Shown: positions 1-7,746, numbered from the stretch's first letter. The stretch: DNA of 12,790 nucleotides from an uncultured Clostridia bacterium (GCA_947628595.1 CANRAN010000026.1:1-12790), one strand, 5' to 3'. Made by a program: numbers and translations. Notes: generated by a model not told the origin, from the sequence alone.

Positions 1-551
1 TTATTCTTCGCTCCAAGATCCATAAGAACCACATTATATTTTCCGTCCTCAGTCCCAAAGCTTTCCGCCTTATCTATGGTTACAGAACTAACAGCATTTT
101 TAACCTTATATGCTCTCAGTGCCTCTGCATCCTCCTTTTTCGGCTTGCTGTACTTTATTGCCGCATTCATAACACCATATTCACGTACTGTTTTTGTAAG
201 GCAGCGTGTATCTATTCCGCAAATTCCGGGAATATCGTTTTCCTTTAAAAAAGTGTCAAGCACACCGTCACATCTGAAATTGGACGGCTGTTGACACAGT
301 TCTCTTACAATATAAGCAGTTAATGCAGGCTTTCTGCTTTCAAAATCACTCGGTATAACACCATAATTTCCTATGAGCGGAAAGGTCTGACAAACGATTT
401 GTCCGTAATAGCTGGGATCTGTAAGTGTTTCAAGATAGCCCGTCATAGCCGTAGTAAATACCAATTCACCTACTGCTTCCTTTTCGGAACCGAAGGCTAT
501 ACCCTCATATATATCCCCGTTTTCCAATAAAAGATATGCTTTTTTCTCCAT
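1..551 (-). CDS. carA: Carbamoyl-phosphate synthase small subunit, N-terminal part (cut by window edge)
   Basis: This is the glutamine-hydrolysing subunit of carbamoyl-phosphate synthetase, which passes ammonia from glutamine to CarB at the start of pyrimidine and arginine synthesis in the cytoplasm. The 183 visible codons, read from the ATG at 549-551, match the CarA N-terminal domain: LENGDIYEGIAFG, FTTAMTGYLETLTDPSYYGQ, FPLIGNYG, VRELCQQPSN and IPGICGIDTR are family signatures. The visible part stops at VVLMDLGAKN, the junction to the class I amidotransferase domain, so the catalytic Cys-His-Glu lie outside the window. An AAAGGATGG Shine-Dalgarno precedes the ATG. The gene follows an ANTAR regulator and a 29-codon ORF on the same strand with only 35 bp between, and I see no separate terminator or clear promoter, so co-transcription with the glutamine synthetase/ANTAR cluster is likely. 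The identification is firm; only completeness is unknown. Confidence 0.93.
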   Translation of the reverse strand, partial: MEKKAYLLLENGDIYEGIAFGSEKEAVGELVFTTAMTGYLETLTDPSYYGQIVCQTFPLIGNYGVIPSDFESRKPALTAYIVRELCQQPSNFRCDGVLDTFLKENDIPGICGIDTRCLTKTVREYGVMNAAIKYSKPKKEDAEALRAYKVKNAVSSVTIDKAESFGTEDGKYNVVLMDLGAKN

Positions 552-586
552 AATGTAACCATCCTTTCAGCGGTGATCTCTTATTT

Positions 587-676
587 TCAGTGCTTCTCCA
601 AAAAGCGTTCAAAATCAGATACCATTATTTCATCCTTCGTATCTACTGTGGAAACATCACCCTTAGTCCTCGGCAT
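587..676 (-). CDS. 29-residue ORF translationally coupled to the ANTAR gene
   Basis: The ATG at 674-676 overlaps the TAA stop of the ANTAR gene by one base (TAATG), the classical arrangement for translational reinitiation. The peptide begins MPRTKGD, ends FERFLEKH, has 29 residues, is highly charged and has no hydrophobic segment. There is no Shine-Dalgarno for this ATG, so it would depend on coupling. An internal ATG (codon 18) does have an AAGGA seven bases upstream and would give a 12-residue product. The ORF ends 35 bp before the carA start. I do not recognise a family. It may be a real small protein, a coupling device that carries ribosomes toward carA, or a decayed tail of the ANTAR gene. 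Conservation of the reading frame would decide between these. Confidence 0.4.
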   Translation of the reverse strand: MPRTKGDVSTVDTKDEIMVSDFERFLEKH

Positions 677-1245
677 TAATTATCATAGGTACTGAGCAGA
701 TTTTTTGCAACTTCCAGCTTTGTAAGCCTGAGATCCATAGCCTGCTTTTCAAGATACCTGTGTGCCTGCGGCTCTGTCATAGACAAATATTCCATAAGTA
801 TATACTTAGCCCTGTTTATTATTCTTATATCCTCAATTTTTTTCTGTAACTTGACGTTTTCCTTTCTTATGCCGCTCATTCTTCTCTGAGTTGCTTCAAC
901 AAGCCGCACTGCCTTTGAAAAAAGCTGCCTGCTAAGCGGCTTTGATATAACAAATGCACCGTATTCCGAAGTCTTGCTTTCAGCCATAGCCTCAAGTTCA
1001 GATTTCACAACAAGCATAACTCCTGCTGTCTTACATTTCAGCAAATCAATCGCAAGTCCGTCTCCGAACTCGTCCGAAAGCGGCGAATTTATTATAACAA
1101 GTCCGTATTCTTTTTCATCACACAGCCTTCTTGCCTCAGCCCCGCTTTTTGCCGTATCGAAATTATTACACATTTCGGCACGGAGCAGCATTTCAAAAGA
1201 AGTAACAGCCTGTTCCCTTGAGGATACTATCAGTACACTATCCAA
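676..1245 (-). CDS. ANTAR-domain RNA-binding regulator with degenerate receiver (NasT/AmiR/NitR type)
   Basis: The protein (189 aa) has a receiver-like N-terminal domain (about residues 2-115), a coiled-coil linker (about 115-143) and a C-terminal ANTAR domain (about 128-186). The ANTAR part shows INRAKYILMEYLSMTEPQAH followed by an AM..R....EVAK pattern. ANTAR proteins bind paired hexaloop RNA hairpins and prevent transcription termination. The receiver looks unable to accept phosphate: the acidic pair after strand 1 is SS (VLIVSS), and the acceptor Asp position is Asn53 (LVIIN), although Lys102 (ISKP) remains. The start is a TTG at 1243-1245 with an AAGGGTG Shine-Dalgarno eight bases upstream; no in-frame ATG fits. 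It lies directly downstream of the glutamine synthetase homologue, as in clostridial glnA-nitR loci (established knowledge), has its own promoter, and overlaps the next ORF by TAATG. The family call is strong; the target RNA is unknown. Confidence 0.88.
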   Translation of the reverse strand: MDSVLIVSSREQAVTSFEMLLRAEMCNNFDTAKSGAEARRLCDEKEYGLVIINSPLSDEFGDGLAIDLLKCKTAGVMLVVKSELEAMAESKTSEYGAFVISKPLSRQLFSKAVRLVEATQRRMSGIRKENVKLQKKIEDIRIINRAKYILMEYLSMTEPQAHRYLEKQAMDLRLTKLEVAKNLLSTYDN

Positions 1246-1266
1246 AAGCCAAACACCCTTCTTTTT

Positions 1267-1295
1267 ATTTTACAAAATTTTCGCTTATTAATCAA
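1267..1295 (-). promoter_or_regulatory. Sigma-A-type promoter for the ANTAR gene
   Basis: On the minus strand TTGATT (1290-1295) and TAAAAT (1267-1272) are separated by exactly 17 bp, about 20 bp before the TTG start of the ANTAR gene. This would let the regulator be expressed independently of the glutamine synthetase gene upstream. It is a sequence match only. Confidence 0.5.
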
Positions 1296-1311
1296 GCAAA
1301 AATTTAATACT

Positions 1312-1329
1312 GCCGTTAAAAAATACGGC
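1312..1329 (-). terminator. Weak hairpin after the glutamine synthetase homologue
   Basis: A 5-bp stem (GCCGT/ACGGC) with an eight-base AT loop sits three bases after the stop of the preceding gene. No uridine run follows directly (AGTATTAAATTTTT), so it would be a partial terminator or an RNA-stabilising end rather than a full stop. Read-through into the ANTAR gene is likely. Confidence 0.25.
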
Positions 1330-1332
1330 CTG

Positions 1333-2634
1333 TCAGATTATTTCAAAATATCTCTCATCCTGTGCCCGCTTATATTCCGCACTTTCGATAGACCTTTTCA
1401 CTTCCTCCGTCTTGAGGGAAATAAAATTATCAAATATCTGACTCGGGATGTACTTCTTTATGAACTTACTATCACGTGCAAGTGCTATTGCATCTGCAAG
1501 CGACTGAGGAAGTACATCGGCTGTTGTATTTCCCTGTTCATCAGGCTCACAAAGCTCCAATCTGTCCTCTATCCCTTCAAGTCCCGCATACACAAGCAGT
1601 GCAAAACATAAATACGGATTACATGACGGGTCAGGACTGCGGTAATCCACCCTTGCCCTGTCTGTTTTCGGCATAAGCACGCGTACAAGTGTATTTATAT
1701 TTCCATACGACCAATTAATTCCGCTCGGTGCCTCATATGCCCCAAAACGTGTATATGAATTTGAAAGTGGGTTAAAGAATAATGTCATTTCAGCGGCACG
1801 TCTTAATATACCCGCAATGAAGCTCCTTGCTTTTTTGCTCATTCCATAGCCCTTGTCCATGAATATATTTTCATCATATTCCTTAAGAACAACATTTATA
1901 TGCATACCGCTTCCGCTTTTATCAATTATAGGTTTAGGCATAAAAGATGCATACAGTCCGCTCATTGATGCTACTGCCTTCACTACCGATTTGAAAGTAG
2001 AATAATCATCAGCAGCAGAAAGAAGTTCCGAATGCTTGAAGTCAATCTCATTCTGACCGGGACCGCTCTCATGGTGTGATGATAGCGGCACCATATCCAT
2101 ATCCTCAAGTGTAAGACAGATATTTCTCCTTACATTCTCGCCCTTGTCAAGCGGAGCAACATCGAGATATCCGGCATTATCGTGCGGAATACGAGTGGGG
2201 TTCCCGTCATCGTCCATTTTGAAAAGATAAAACTCACACGCAAGTCCAACTGTACAGCTGAAGCCTGAGCTCCTTATTTTCTCCACAGCCTTTTTGAGCA
2301 CCATACGCACATCGGCCTCAAACGGTCTTCCGTCCTGATGACGTATATCACACAGCAGTCTTACGACCGCCCCCTGCTGAGGACGCCATGTAAGCACCTT
2401 AAGTGTTGTCGGATCGGGAAACAGCAACAGGTCACTGCTGTCCCTGCCCTCAAAACCGCATACATTTGCTGAGGATACAAGTGCTCCGTTTTTGAATACA
2501 CTTTTAAGTTCGGACGACATAATTGATATATTCTTTTTTACCCCGAATACATCAAAAAATACGAGTCTTACGAATTTTACATCATTACTTTCAATAAATT
2601 GTAAGACCTCTTTAACTGTATAATTCACAGTCAT
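1333..2634 (-). CDS. Type I glutamine synthetase homologue with altered active-site residues
   Basis: The protein (433 aa) is close to the usual 440-470 residues of type I glutamine synthetase and keeps its layout: a beta-grasp N-terminal domain (about 1-100) and a catalytic domain with GYLDVAPLDKGEN, HHESGPGQNEIDF, ASFMPKP, GSGMH, NSYTRF and RSPDPSCNPYLCFA. Using Salmonella GlnA numbering, the n1 metal ligands E131, E212 and E220 (here E134, E189, E196), H269 (H245), R321 (R296), E327 (E301) and R359 (R332) are kept. Others are changed: D50 of the ammonium site is Ser54, the n2 ligand E129 is Ala132, the ATP-contacting R339 is Ile313, and n2 ligand E357 is Asp330. The C-terminal adenylylation loop of beta-type enzymes is absent. 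It may be a specialised ligase or a regulatory homologue rather than the main glutamine synthetase, so I give no symbol. The ATG follows AAAGGGG, and a strong promoter lies upstream. An ANTAR gene and carA follow on the same strand. Confidence 0.9.
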   Translation of the reverse strand: MTVNYTVKEVLQFIESNDVKFVRLVFFDVFGVKKNISIMSSELKSVFKNGALVSSANVCGFEGRDSSDLLLFPDPTTLKVLTWRPQQGAVVRLLCDIRHQDGRPFEADVRMVLKKAVEKIRSSGFSCTVGLACEFYLFKMDDDGNPTRIPHDNAGYLDVAPLDKGENVRRNICLTLEDMDMVPLSSHHESGPGQNEIDFKHSELLSAADDYSTFKSVVKAVASMSGLYASFMPKPIIDKSGSGMHINVVLKEYDENIFMDKGYGMSKKARSFIAGILRRAAEMTLFFNPLSNSYTRFGAYEAPSGINWSYGNINTLVRVLMPKTDRARVDYRSPDPSCNPYLCFALLVYAGLEGIEDRLELCEPDEQGNTTADVLPQSLADAIALARDSKFIKKYIPSQIFDNFISLKTEEVKRSIESAEYKRAQDERYFEII

Positions 2635-2668
2635 AACCCCTTTGATATTTATTAATGTTCAATTTATT

Positions 2669-2697
2669 ATAATAGCAGATTTTTCGATTTTTGTCTA
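2669..2697 (-). promoter_or_regulatory. Promoter of the glutamine synthetase homologue
   Basis: TAGACA (2692-2697), a 17-bp spacer and an extended minus-10 TGC-TATTAT (hexamer 2669-2674) form a good sigma-A promoter; an overlapping TATAAT at 2666-2671 would need a 20-bp spacer. Transcription would begin near 2661, leaving only about 27 nt of leader. That is too short for the two-hairpin RNA target of an ANTAR protein. The remaining intergenic DNA (about 2698-2790) is AT-rich with nothing further that I can name. Confidence 0.62.
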
Positions 2698-2790
2698 CAA
2701 GTAAACCATAACAAAAAGGTGGAAATCATATTTTATATATCTTGCATAGTATTCCGCAAAAAAACTAACATTATTTATTATTTTTGATAT

Positions 2791-2846
2791 AAAAAAACAG
2801 AAATGCCTTCTAAACATTAGTCACAAAGCACCCCTGTTTTTCTGTT
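2791..2846 (-). terminator. Intrinsic terminator of the S8 protease gene
   Basis: On the minus strand an 8-bp outer stem (AACAGAAA at 2839-2846 with TTTCTGTT at 2796-2803) and a 6-bp inner stem (TGCTTT/AAGGCA, one G-U pair) are followed by a run of T to 2791. The stem begins within the stop codon of the protease gene. It separates the protease from the nitrogen cluster. Confidence 0.7.
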
Positions 2847-5800
2847 AATTTTCCTGTTTTGTACGTTTACGCCTCATTGTCAGTGTTGCCATTGAGATTA
2901 TGAGAAGGATTGCAACAAAAATAATTGCAAAGGCGGAGTTATCATTTTCAAAGCTGATATCCGGCTCGTCAGATTTTTTTGTATCATCCTTTTTTTCAGG
3001 AACAGATCCCACATTGTTTTCCGATATTTCCTCCGGCGGATACTCTCCACTGAAATTAAAGGTTATATTTTTTACATATTCGGTATTGTTATTAGAAAGG
3101 AACAATGACCCGTTAAGATATTTTGTCGTATAGTTTTCCGGTATTTCGACAATACTGAAGCCGTAATTATCGGGAATTATGTTGTCAAATACAGCTATTC
3201 CCTGATCATCACTTTCCGCTGTTATACCCGCAAAAACTATTTTTACTCCGCTCACAGGCTTGCGGTTCTGATCTGTAAGCTTATATATAACTTTCGTAGT
3301 TACTATTGAATCGGCCGTTACAGGTTCCGATAGGTTATACGCATTATCCACAGCACGTACAACAAGCTTTGTTTGGTCAATTTTTTCGTTATCTGTCAGA
3401 TCGGAAATGGATTTGATTTTTACAAGCTGTGTATAAAGTTCTGTTATATCATATACATACCTCGTTTTATTTCCGTCTGTTTCCGTGCGTACAAGCAGAT
3501 ATGAATCCTTGTCCATGAGATCACTGCTTATAATATCATCAAATTTATCCGCATAGGTGTATTTCGTATCAGACCTTACCGCGGTGTATAATATGAAACC
3601 CTGTATTCCGTTACTATCCGAGGACTCTGTTTCAAGATATATCTTTCCGTTTTCATAATAGGTCTTTGTTTGAGGCTTACCGGGTGCGGTATTATCAACA
3701 ATAAACGGATATGATACAGACTGCGTTTCCGATGTATCCCCCTCAGACGGTATAGCACAGGCTGATACCGTATATACATACTCTCCCTCAGCTATTTCGG
3801 AAAATAAATTTTTAAGTCCGTCCGAATTGAAGCTGCTCAGAAGCTCCGCATAGGGTTCATACCCTCCGCTTGCAAAGGAAGAAACCGTTCCTATATTCTG
3901 CGTGAATATTGTTTTTCCCGATTTATCACTTATCCTTATACTATAATCCGATGCATCACGAAGAAGATAAAAATTCGGTATAATGAAGGAAATGCCTGCT
4001 GTTGAAGAATCGAGGGCATTAGCTATTGTATTCTTTCCAATACATATGTTATTTTCATCACAGCTACCGTCAGTCATATTTTTCCCGAGGACAATCCCCG
4101 GATAGGCACTTCCGTCCGCAGCAGCACCCATAAGCGAATTTGCACTTATAACAGGTTTATCGGTATCGGAATATATGGAACAGTCAAATATATCGGCAAG
4201 CTCCCAACTTCCGCAATAGCCCGTGAGTGGTACACTCATAGCCGATGTATCGTCTGTCGGTGTAAATTCTATAAAACCATCAGCAAAAAAGCCGTTTTCG
4301 GCTTTTTGCGTATATGAAAGTACAACGGCCGGTGAAAGTCTGATATTTACAATGATTTCTATACTCTCATATGCAGGCAGTGTTACATTTTCAATTTCCT
4401 TATTATCGATAAAGAAGCTCACTTCCGCATATTTGCTTATATCCTCGGGGGTAAGAGTATTATAATATTCCCCGTCCTCATATATAATTTTATCTGTCTG
4501 AATAACAGAGCCGAGATTATAGGTTGTGTCCTTATCGGAAATACTCGTAAGCCTCAGACTGAAGGAGTATTCACCTGTATCACTGTCGCCCATGCTTACT
4601 CCTCCGCAGCCGTTTTCGGAAATAACATAGGCCGAACAGCGGGTGGCATTTCTTACATCAATACATCCTGCCCCCTGAAGCCTTGGCGTATAGTAAAGCT
4701 TATCGGAATATTTTATCCTATCGGCAGTATTCATAATAAGGGCATTATACGCAAGCCTCAATTCCTTTCCCGATATTCCCGGAATTGAGCTTTCAACATA
4801 TTCCGAAACGAGTGCGGCTGCTCCTGTGCTGAGTGCAGAGGATACAGAGGTTCCGCTAAGAGCACCGTAGCCTTCATACAGTGCAGAATATATATCCGTT
4901 CCGGGTGCAAGATAATCAGGCTTAAGCAGAAGATCCGAGGTCACCCCATATGATGTAAATGCAGACGGTTTTCCTCCGTTTTCAGATGTAAACACCGCCT
5001 TTACTCCCGAAGCCTTTATTTTTCCCTTAGTATTATCGGCAAAATATTTTTCCGCCTCCGCAGGCACGGAGACTGCCGGAATATTTCCATCATCAGCCGC
5101 AAAACGAATATATAACGGCTCGTCACTTATCATAATTATTGCAACTGCCCCCTCCTCCTCGGCAGCCTTTATCTTTTCCGCAACGGATATTTCCCCTCGC
5201 TTTACAACTGCAATTTTCCCCTTGAGGTCAAAATATTGCAGTTCAATATTACTTCCATAGGAATTGGTATATACATACTCTACATATTCCTCTTGCGGAA
5301 AGCACAGAGATTTTTCGCTGCCATTTGTATAAATATCTCTGTATTCTATTTTCCCGGACTTGTCTGTTACAAGATAATCCGAAATATGTGTTTCTGTATT
5401 AACAGATCCTACCGCTGTAACACTTTTTGATGCTGCCGGATATGATATAGTTCCGTAATCCATATATTTTGAATTGATACCCCTATCGTCACTGATTCTT
5501 ATATTCTGTGCATTATTTCCCGCGGCAGATATAATCGAAATTCCAAGCTCGGAAACAGAATCGGTAATTCTGGTAAAGATATCAGCTGTTGTGCTTATCC
5601 TCGGAACTCCAAGACTTATATTTATAATATCCGGTGAAAGCTTCACGACATCGTCAAGTGCGGCAAGAAAAACATCATCCCCAACTTTCCTACTGTTATC
5701 AGAACAAACCTTCGCAAGAATAAGTTGTGCATCGTATGCCCCGCTTTTAAAGGATTTCTCATCCTCTTTGCCGTTATTTCCCGCTATGAGCGATGCCATA

Positions 5801-6732
5801 TATGTCCCGTGGGAGGAATCCACACGATAGATGTCATCATCCCTATCCGCATAATCATACGAATATATAATCTTATCGCTCACCGTAGGACTTGTATTTT
5901 CAGGTATGTTAAACGCAACAGCCGAAATCAGCTTATCTATAAATTCCTCATTGTACTTACATGACGGCGGCTCAACCGAAAAAGCCTCATGTCCGCAATC
6001 AAAGCCGTCATCTATCACAGCTATAACCTTACTTTTTCCCGTATAATCCATACTGTACGCACTGTCAAGCCTTGTCATTTCCGTCTGTGGGGCAGTATAA
6101 TCCGATATCTCCTCACTATCGGCAGATTCATCGTTGGTACTGCTTTCGGTATCGCTTATTCCCGGAATATCAGATGAATCTGTATCAGCGGCATTATCAT
6201 CATACGGCTCATTCTCGGAAATAGTCATCATATGCGAGGATGCAAGCGTTACCGACCTGACACCCGAAATTTTTCTGAGCTTTTCAAGGCTGCTGTATGG
6301 TGCTGTCACACTAAAGCCATTTATTACAGTATTATAATTATAACAATTATCAAGGCTTATGTCTGGTATTATCCTGCGTATACTCGCCTTTACTACTGCC
6401 TGAGCTTTTTTTATGGAATCACTGTATTGTCTTATTTCATTTGAATTTATAAGCTCTGAAACATTTTTATATTTTCCTGCCGAAGCAATCACAGTATCGC
6501 AAAGTGAGTCCCCATCCACCTCGATAATAAATGTAACTGTTTCATCGCTTTTAGGAGTTTTTATTTCGGGTGCCGACGGCTGTTTTGGAGTTTCGGTTAT
6601 TTTATTAGGGGATTTTTCAACATCGTCCGCTTCATTTTTCTTCCCGGCTGTTCCCGGATTAAGTATGGGAAGAACAAACACCGCCGCACACAGTAATATG
6701 GACAGCAACGTACAATATATTCCTTTCTTCAT
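2845..6732 (-). CDS. Large membrane-anchored subtilisin-like serine protease (S8 family, PA insert)
   Basis: This is a predicted extracellular endopeptidase of 1295 aa. Order of parts: signal peptide (MKK then a hydrophobic core to about residue 27); inhibitor-I9-like propeptide (about 65-165, with INGFSVTAPYSSLEKL); an acidic Asp/Ser/Glu linker (about 172-213); S8 catalytic domain with Asp241 (VIDDGFD), His308 (SSHGTYMASL), oxyanion Asn406 (SAAGNN) and Ser629 (LSGTSVSS), interrupted by a PA domain at about 465-575 (GKIAVVKRG, AEEEGAVAIIMI); long Ig/Fn3-like C-terminal regions; a CNA-B/transthyretin-like domain (about 1145-1228); a charged spacer; and a transmembrane helix (about 1266-1286) before RRKRTK. 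No LPxTG motif is present, so anchoring is by membrane. I chose the ATG at 6732 because AAAGGTG lies six bases upstream; a GTG nine bases earlier overlaps that Shine-Dalgarno. The architecture resembles lactocepin/C5a-peptidase proteases; the substrate is unknown. It is monocistronic, and no clear promoter is seen in the AT-rich 6742-6840 stretch. Confidence 0.92.
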   Translation of the reverse strand: MKKGIYCTLLSILLCAAVFVLPILNPGTAGKKNEADDVEKSPNKITETPKQPSAPEIKTPKSDETVTFIIEVDGDSLCDTVIASAGKYKNVSELINSNEIRQYSDSIKKAQAVVKASIRRIIPDISLDNCYNYNTVINGFSVTAPYSSLEKLRKISGVRSVTLASSHMMTISENEPYDDNAADTDSSDIPGISDTESSTNDESADSEEISDYTAPQTEMTRLDSAYSMDYTGKSKVIAVIDDGFDCGHEAFSVEPPSCKYNEEFIDKLISAVAFNIPENTSPTVSDKIIYSYDYADRDDDIYRVDSSHGTYMASLIAGNNGKEDEKSFKSGAYDAQLILAKVCSDNSRKVGDDVFLAALDDVVKLSPDIINISLGVPRISTTADIFTRITDSVSELGISIISAAGNNAQNIRISDDRGINSKYMDYGTISYPAASKSVTAVGSVNTETHISDYLVTDKSGKIEYRDIYTNGSEKSLCFPQEEYVEYVYTNSYGSNIELQYFDLKGKIAVVKRGEISVAEKIKAAEEEGAVAIIMISDEPLYIRFAADDGNIPAVSVPAEAEKYFADNTKGKIKASGVKAVFTSENGGKPSAFTSYGVTSDLLLKPDYLAPGTDIYSALYEGYGALSGTSVSSALSTGAAALVSEYVESSIPGISGKELRLAYNALIMNTADRIKYSDKLYYTPRLQGAGCIDVRNATRCSAYVISENGCGGVSMGDSDTGEYSFSLRLTSISDKDTTYNLGSVIQTDKIIYEDGEYYNTLTPEDISKYAEVSFFIDNKEIENVTLPAYESIEIIVNIRLSPAVVLSYTQKAENGFFADGFIEFTPTDDTSAMSVPLTGYCGSWELADIFDCSIYSDTDKPVISANSLMGAAADGSAYPGIVLGKNMTDGSCDENNICIGKNTIANALDSSTAGISFIIPNFYLLRDASDYSIRISDKSGKTIFTQNIGTVSSFASGGYEPYAELLSSFNSDGLKNLFSEIAEGEYVYTVSACAIPSEGDTSETQSVSYPFIVDNTAPGKPQTKTYYENGKIYLETESSDSNGIQGFILYTAVRSDTKYTYADKFDDIISSDLMDKDSYLLVRTETDGNKTRYVYDITELYTQLVKIKSISDLTDNEKIDQTKLVVRAVDNAYNLSEPVTADSIVTTKVIYKLTDQNRKPVSGVKIVFAGITAESDDQGIAVFDNIIPDNYGFSIVEIPENYTTKYLNGSLFLSNNNTEYVKNITFNFSGEYPPEEISENNVGSVPEKKDDTKKSDEPDISFENDNSAFAIIFVAILLIISMATLTMRRKRTKQEN
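4283..4309. repeat. Terminator-shaped inverted repeat inside the protease gene
   Basis: A-tract, GCCG, a four-base loop, CGGC and T-tract form an 11-bp imperfect hairpin (one unpaired base) flanked by GC on both sides. It has the symmetric shape of a bidirectional intrinsic terminator but lies in the coding sequence of the protease (codons for KAENGFFA). Whether it stops transcription is unknown. Confidence 0.5.
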
Positions 6733-6844
6733 ATATGTCACCTTTTCCCAATAAGGACTTTATCATACACAATACATATTTCATAGTCTGAAATGCATAG
6801 TTATAAATAAACGCACAATATAACTAATATATTATTATCTCACA

Positions 6845-6872
6845 TTGCCTCTTTTTTTTCAAGTGGTAATAT
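6845..6872 (+). promoter_or_regulatory. Candidate promoter of the DUF368 gene
   Basis: TTGCCT (6845-6850), a 16-bp spacer and TAATAT (6867-6872) preceded by TGG, an extended minus-10 element. It would place the transcript start about 20 nt before the start codon. Both hexamers are only partial matches. Confidence 0.4.
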
Positions 6873-6897
6873 ATTGAATATTACGGAGTGTGAATTT

Positions 6898-7746
6898 ATG
6901 CCGATAATAACAAAAAATCATGCAAAAAAAGCCGGTATTGATATCCTCTACGGAGCTGTTATCGGCTCTTCAATGCTTATTCCCGGTGTCAGCGGAGGCA
7001 CAATGGCTATAATACTTGGCATATATGACCGACTCATCTCCGCTGTAAGCGGAATAACAAAAAGACCTAAGGAAAATCTGCCCTTTCTTGCATTTGTTTT
7101 CCTCGGCGGTCTGTTTGGTATTTTATTATTTTCGAGAGCCGTACTCGGTATGATAGAAACCTATAACACGGAATGTATGTTTTTCTTTATAGGTACTATC
7201 TTGGGCAGTATTCCATTGCTTGTAAGGAAATCCGGAATAAAAGTGTCAAATATGTATAATATGGTATTCTCACTTATAGGTATAATCGCCGTATTCGGGA
7301 TAAGGCTTATTCCCCCTGCCGACTCCTCGAGCGGCGGATTCATGCTTATAATATGCGGCATTATAATTTCTGTCGCCATGGTTCTTCCGGGAATAAGCAC
7401 ATCACATATACTTCTTATCCTCGGAATGTATGAAAGCTTCTGGGGCGGACTCAGCGGTGGTGACATTGACTTTTTTCTTCTACTCGGCATAGGCGGAATT
7501 ATCGGCACACTTCTTACTGCAAAGCTTACAGATATTGCCGAAAAGCGTTTTCCGTGTCAGACCTATATGGTGATAATAGGATTTATTATGACCTCCGTCT
7601 ATGATATATTTCCCCAAAATATACCTACCTCACATCTGCCAATATATATAATTCTATGTGCACTTGGTTTTGCCGCAGCATATATAATCTCAGGCTTTGG
7701 CAATCATGGTATTAAATTCTCAGTCCCTTTGGATATTTATTTTTGA
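6898..7746 (+). CDS. DUF368 (PopT-type) undecaprenyl-phosphate translocase
   Basis: This polytopic membrane protein (282 aa, the usual size of the family) belongs to DUF368. Published work on DUF368 (PopT) and DedA proteins shows that such proteins return undecaprenyl phosphate from the outer to the inner face of the cytoplasmic membrane, so that the lipid carrier can be reused in peptidoglycan and surface polymer synthesis. The signatures are the two related re-entrant-like motifs: SSMLIPGVSGGTMAIILGIY (about residues 24-43) and MVLPGISTSHILLILGMY (about 161-178), the second half repeating the first. Hydrophobic segments fill most of the rest. I chose the ATG at 6898 because GGAG (6885-6888) sits nine bases upstream; a TTG 24 bases earlier has no ribosome site. 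The gene runs opposite to its neighbours and its last 35 bp overlap the end of rsmF. Function is from family knowledge, not tested here. Confidence 0.88.
   Translation: MPIITKNHAKKAGIDILYGAVIGSSMLIPGVSGGTMAIILGIYDRLISAVSGITKRPKENLPFLAFVFLGGLFGILLFSRAVLGMIETYNTECMFFFIGTILGSIPLLVRKSGIKVSNMYNMVFSLIGIIAVFGIRLIPPADSSSGGFMLIICGIIISVAMVLPGISTSHILLILGMYESFWGGLSGGDIDFFLLLGIGGIIGTLLTAKLTDIAEKRFPCQTYMVIIGFIMTSVYDIFPQNIPTSHLPIYIILCALGFAAAYIISGFGNHGIKFSVPLDIYF

Noticed and set aside
974..1291. 105-codon plus-strand ORF
   Set aside because: It is antisense to the ANTAR gene, has no ribosome site or family features, and is a shadow of the codon usage on the other strand.
2635..2790. ANTAR dual-hexaloop target or riboswitch before the glutamine synthetase homologue
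   Set aside because: The promoter leaves a leader of about 27 nt, and I saw no paired A..G.. hexaloops in the AT-rich remainder.
6413..6754. 113-codon plus-strand ORF opposite the protease N-terminus
   Set aside because: It is antisense to the signal peptide and propeptide of the protease, with no Shine-Dalgarno.
7161..7508. 115-codon minus-strand ORF
   Set aside because: It lies fully antisense within the DUF368 gene, whose membrane motifs are unmistakable; the composition is Pro/Ile-rich shadow sequence.
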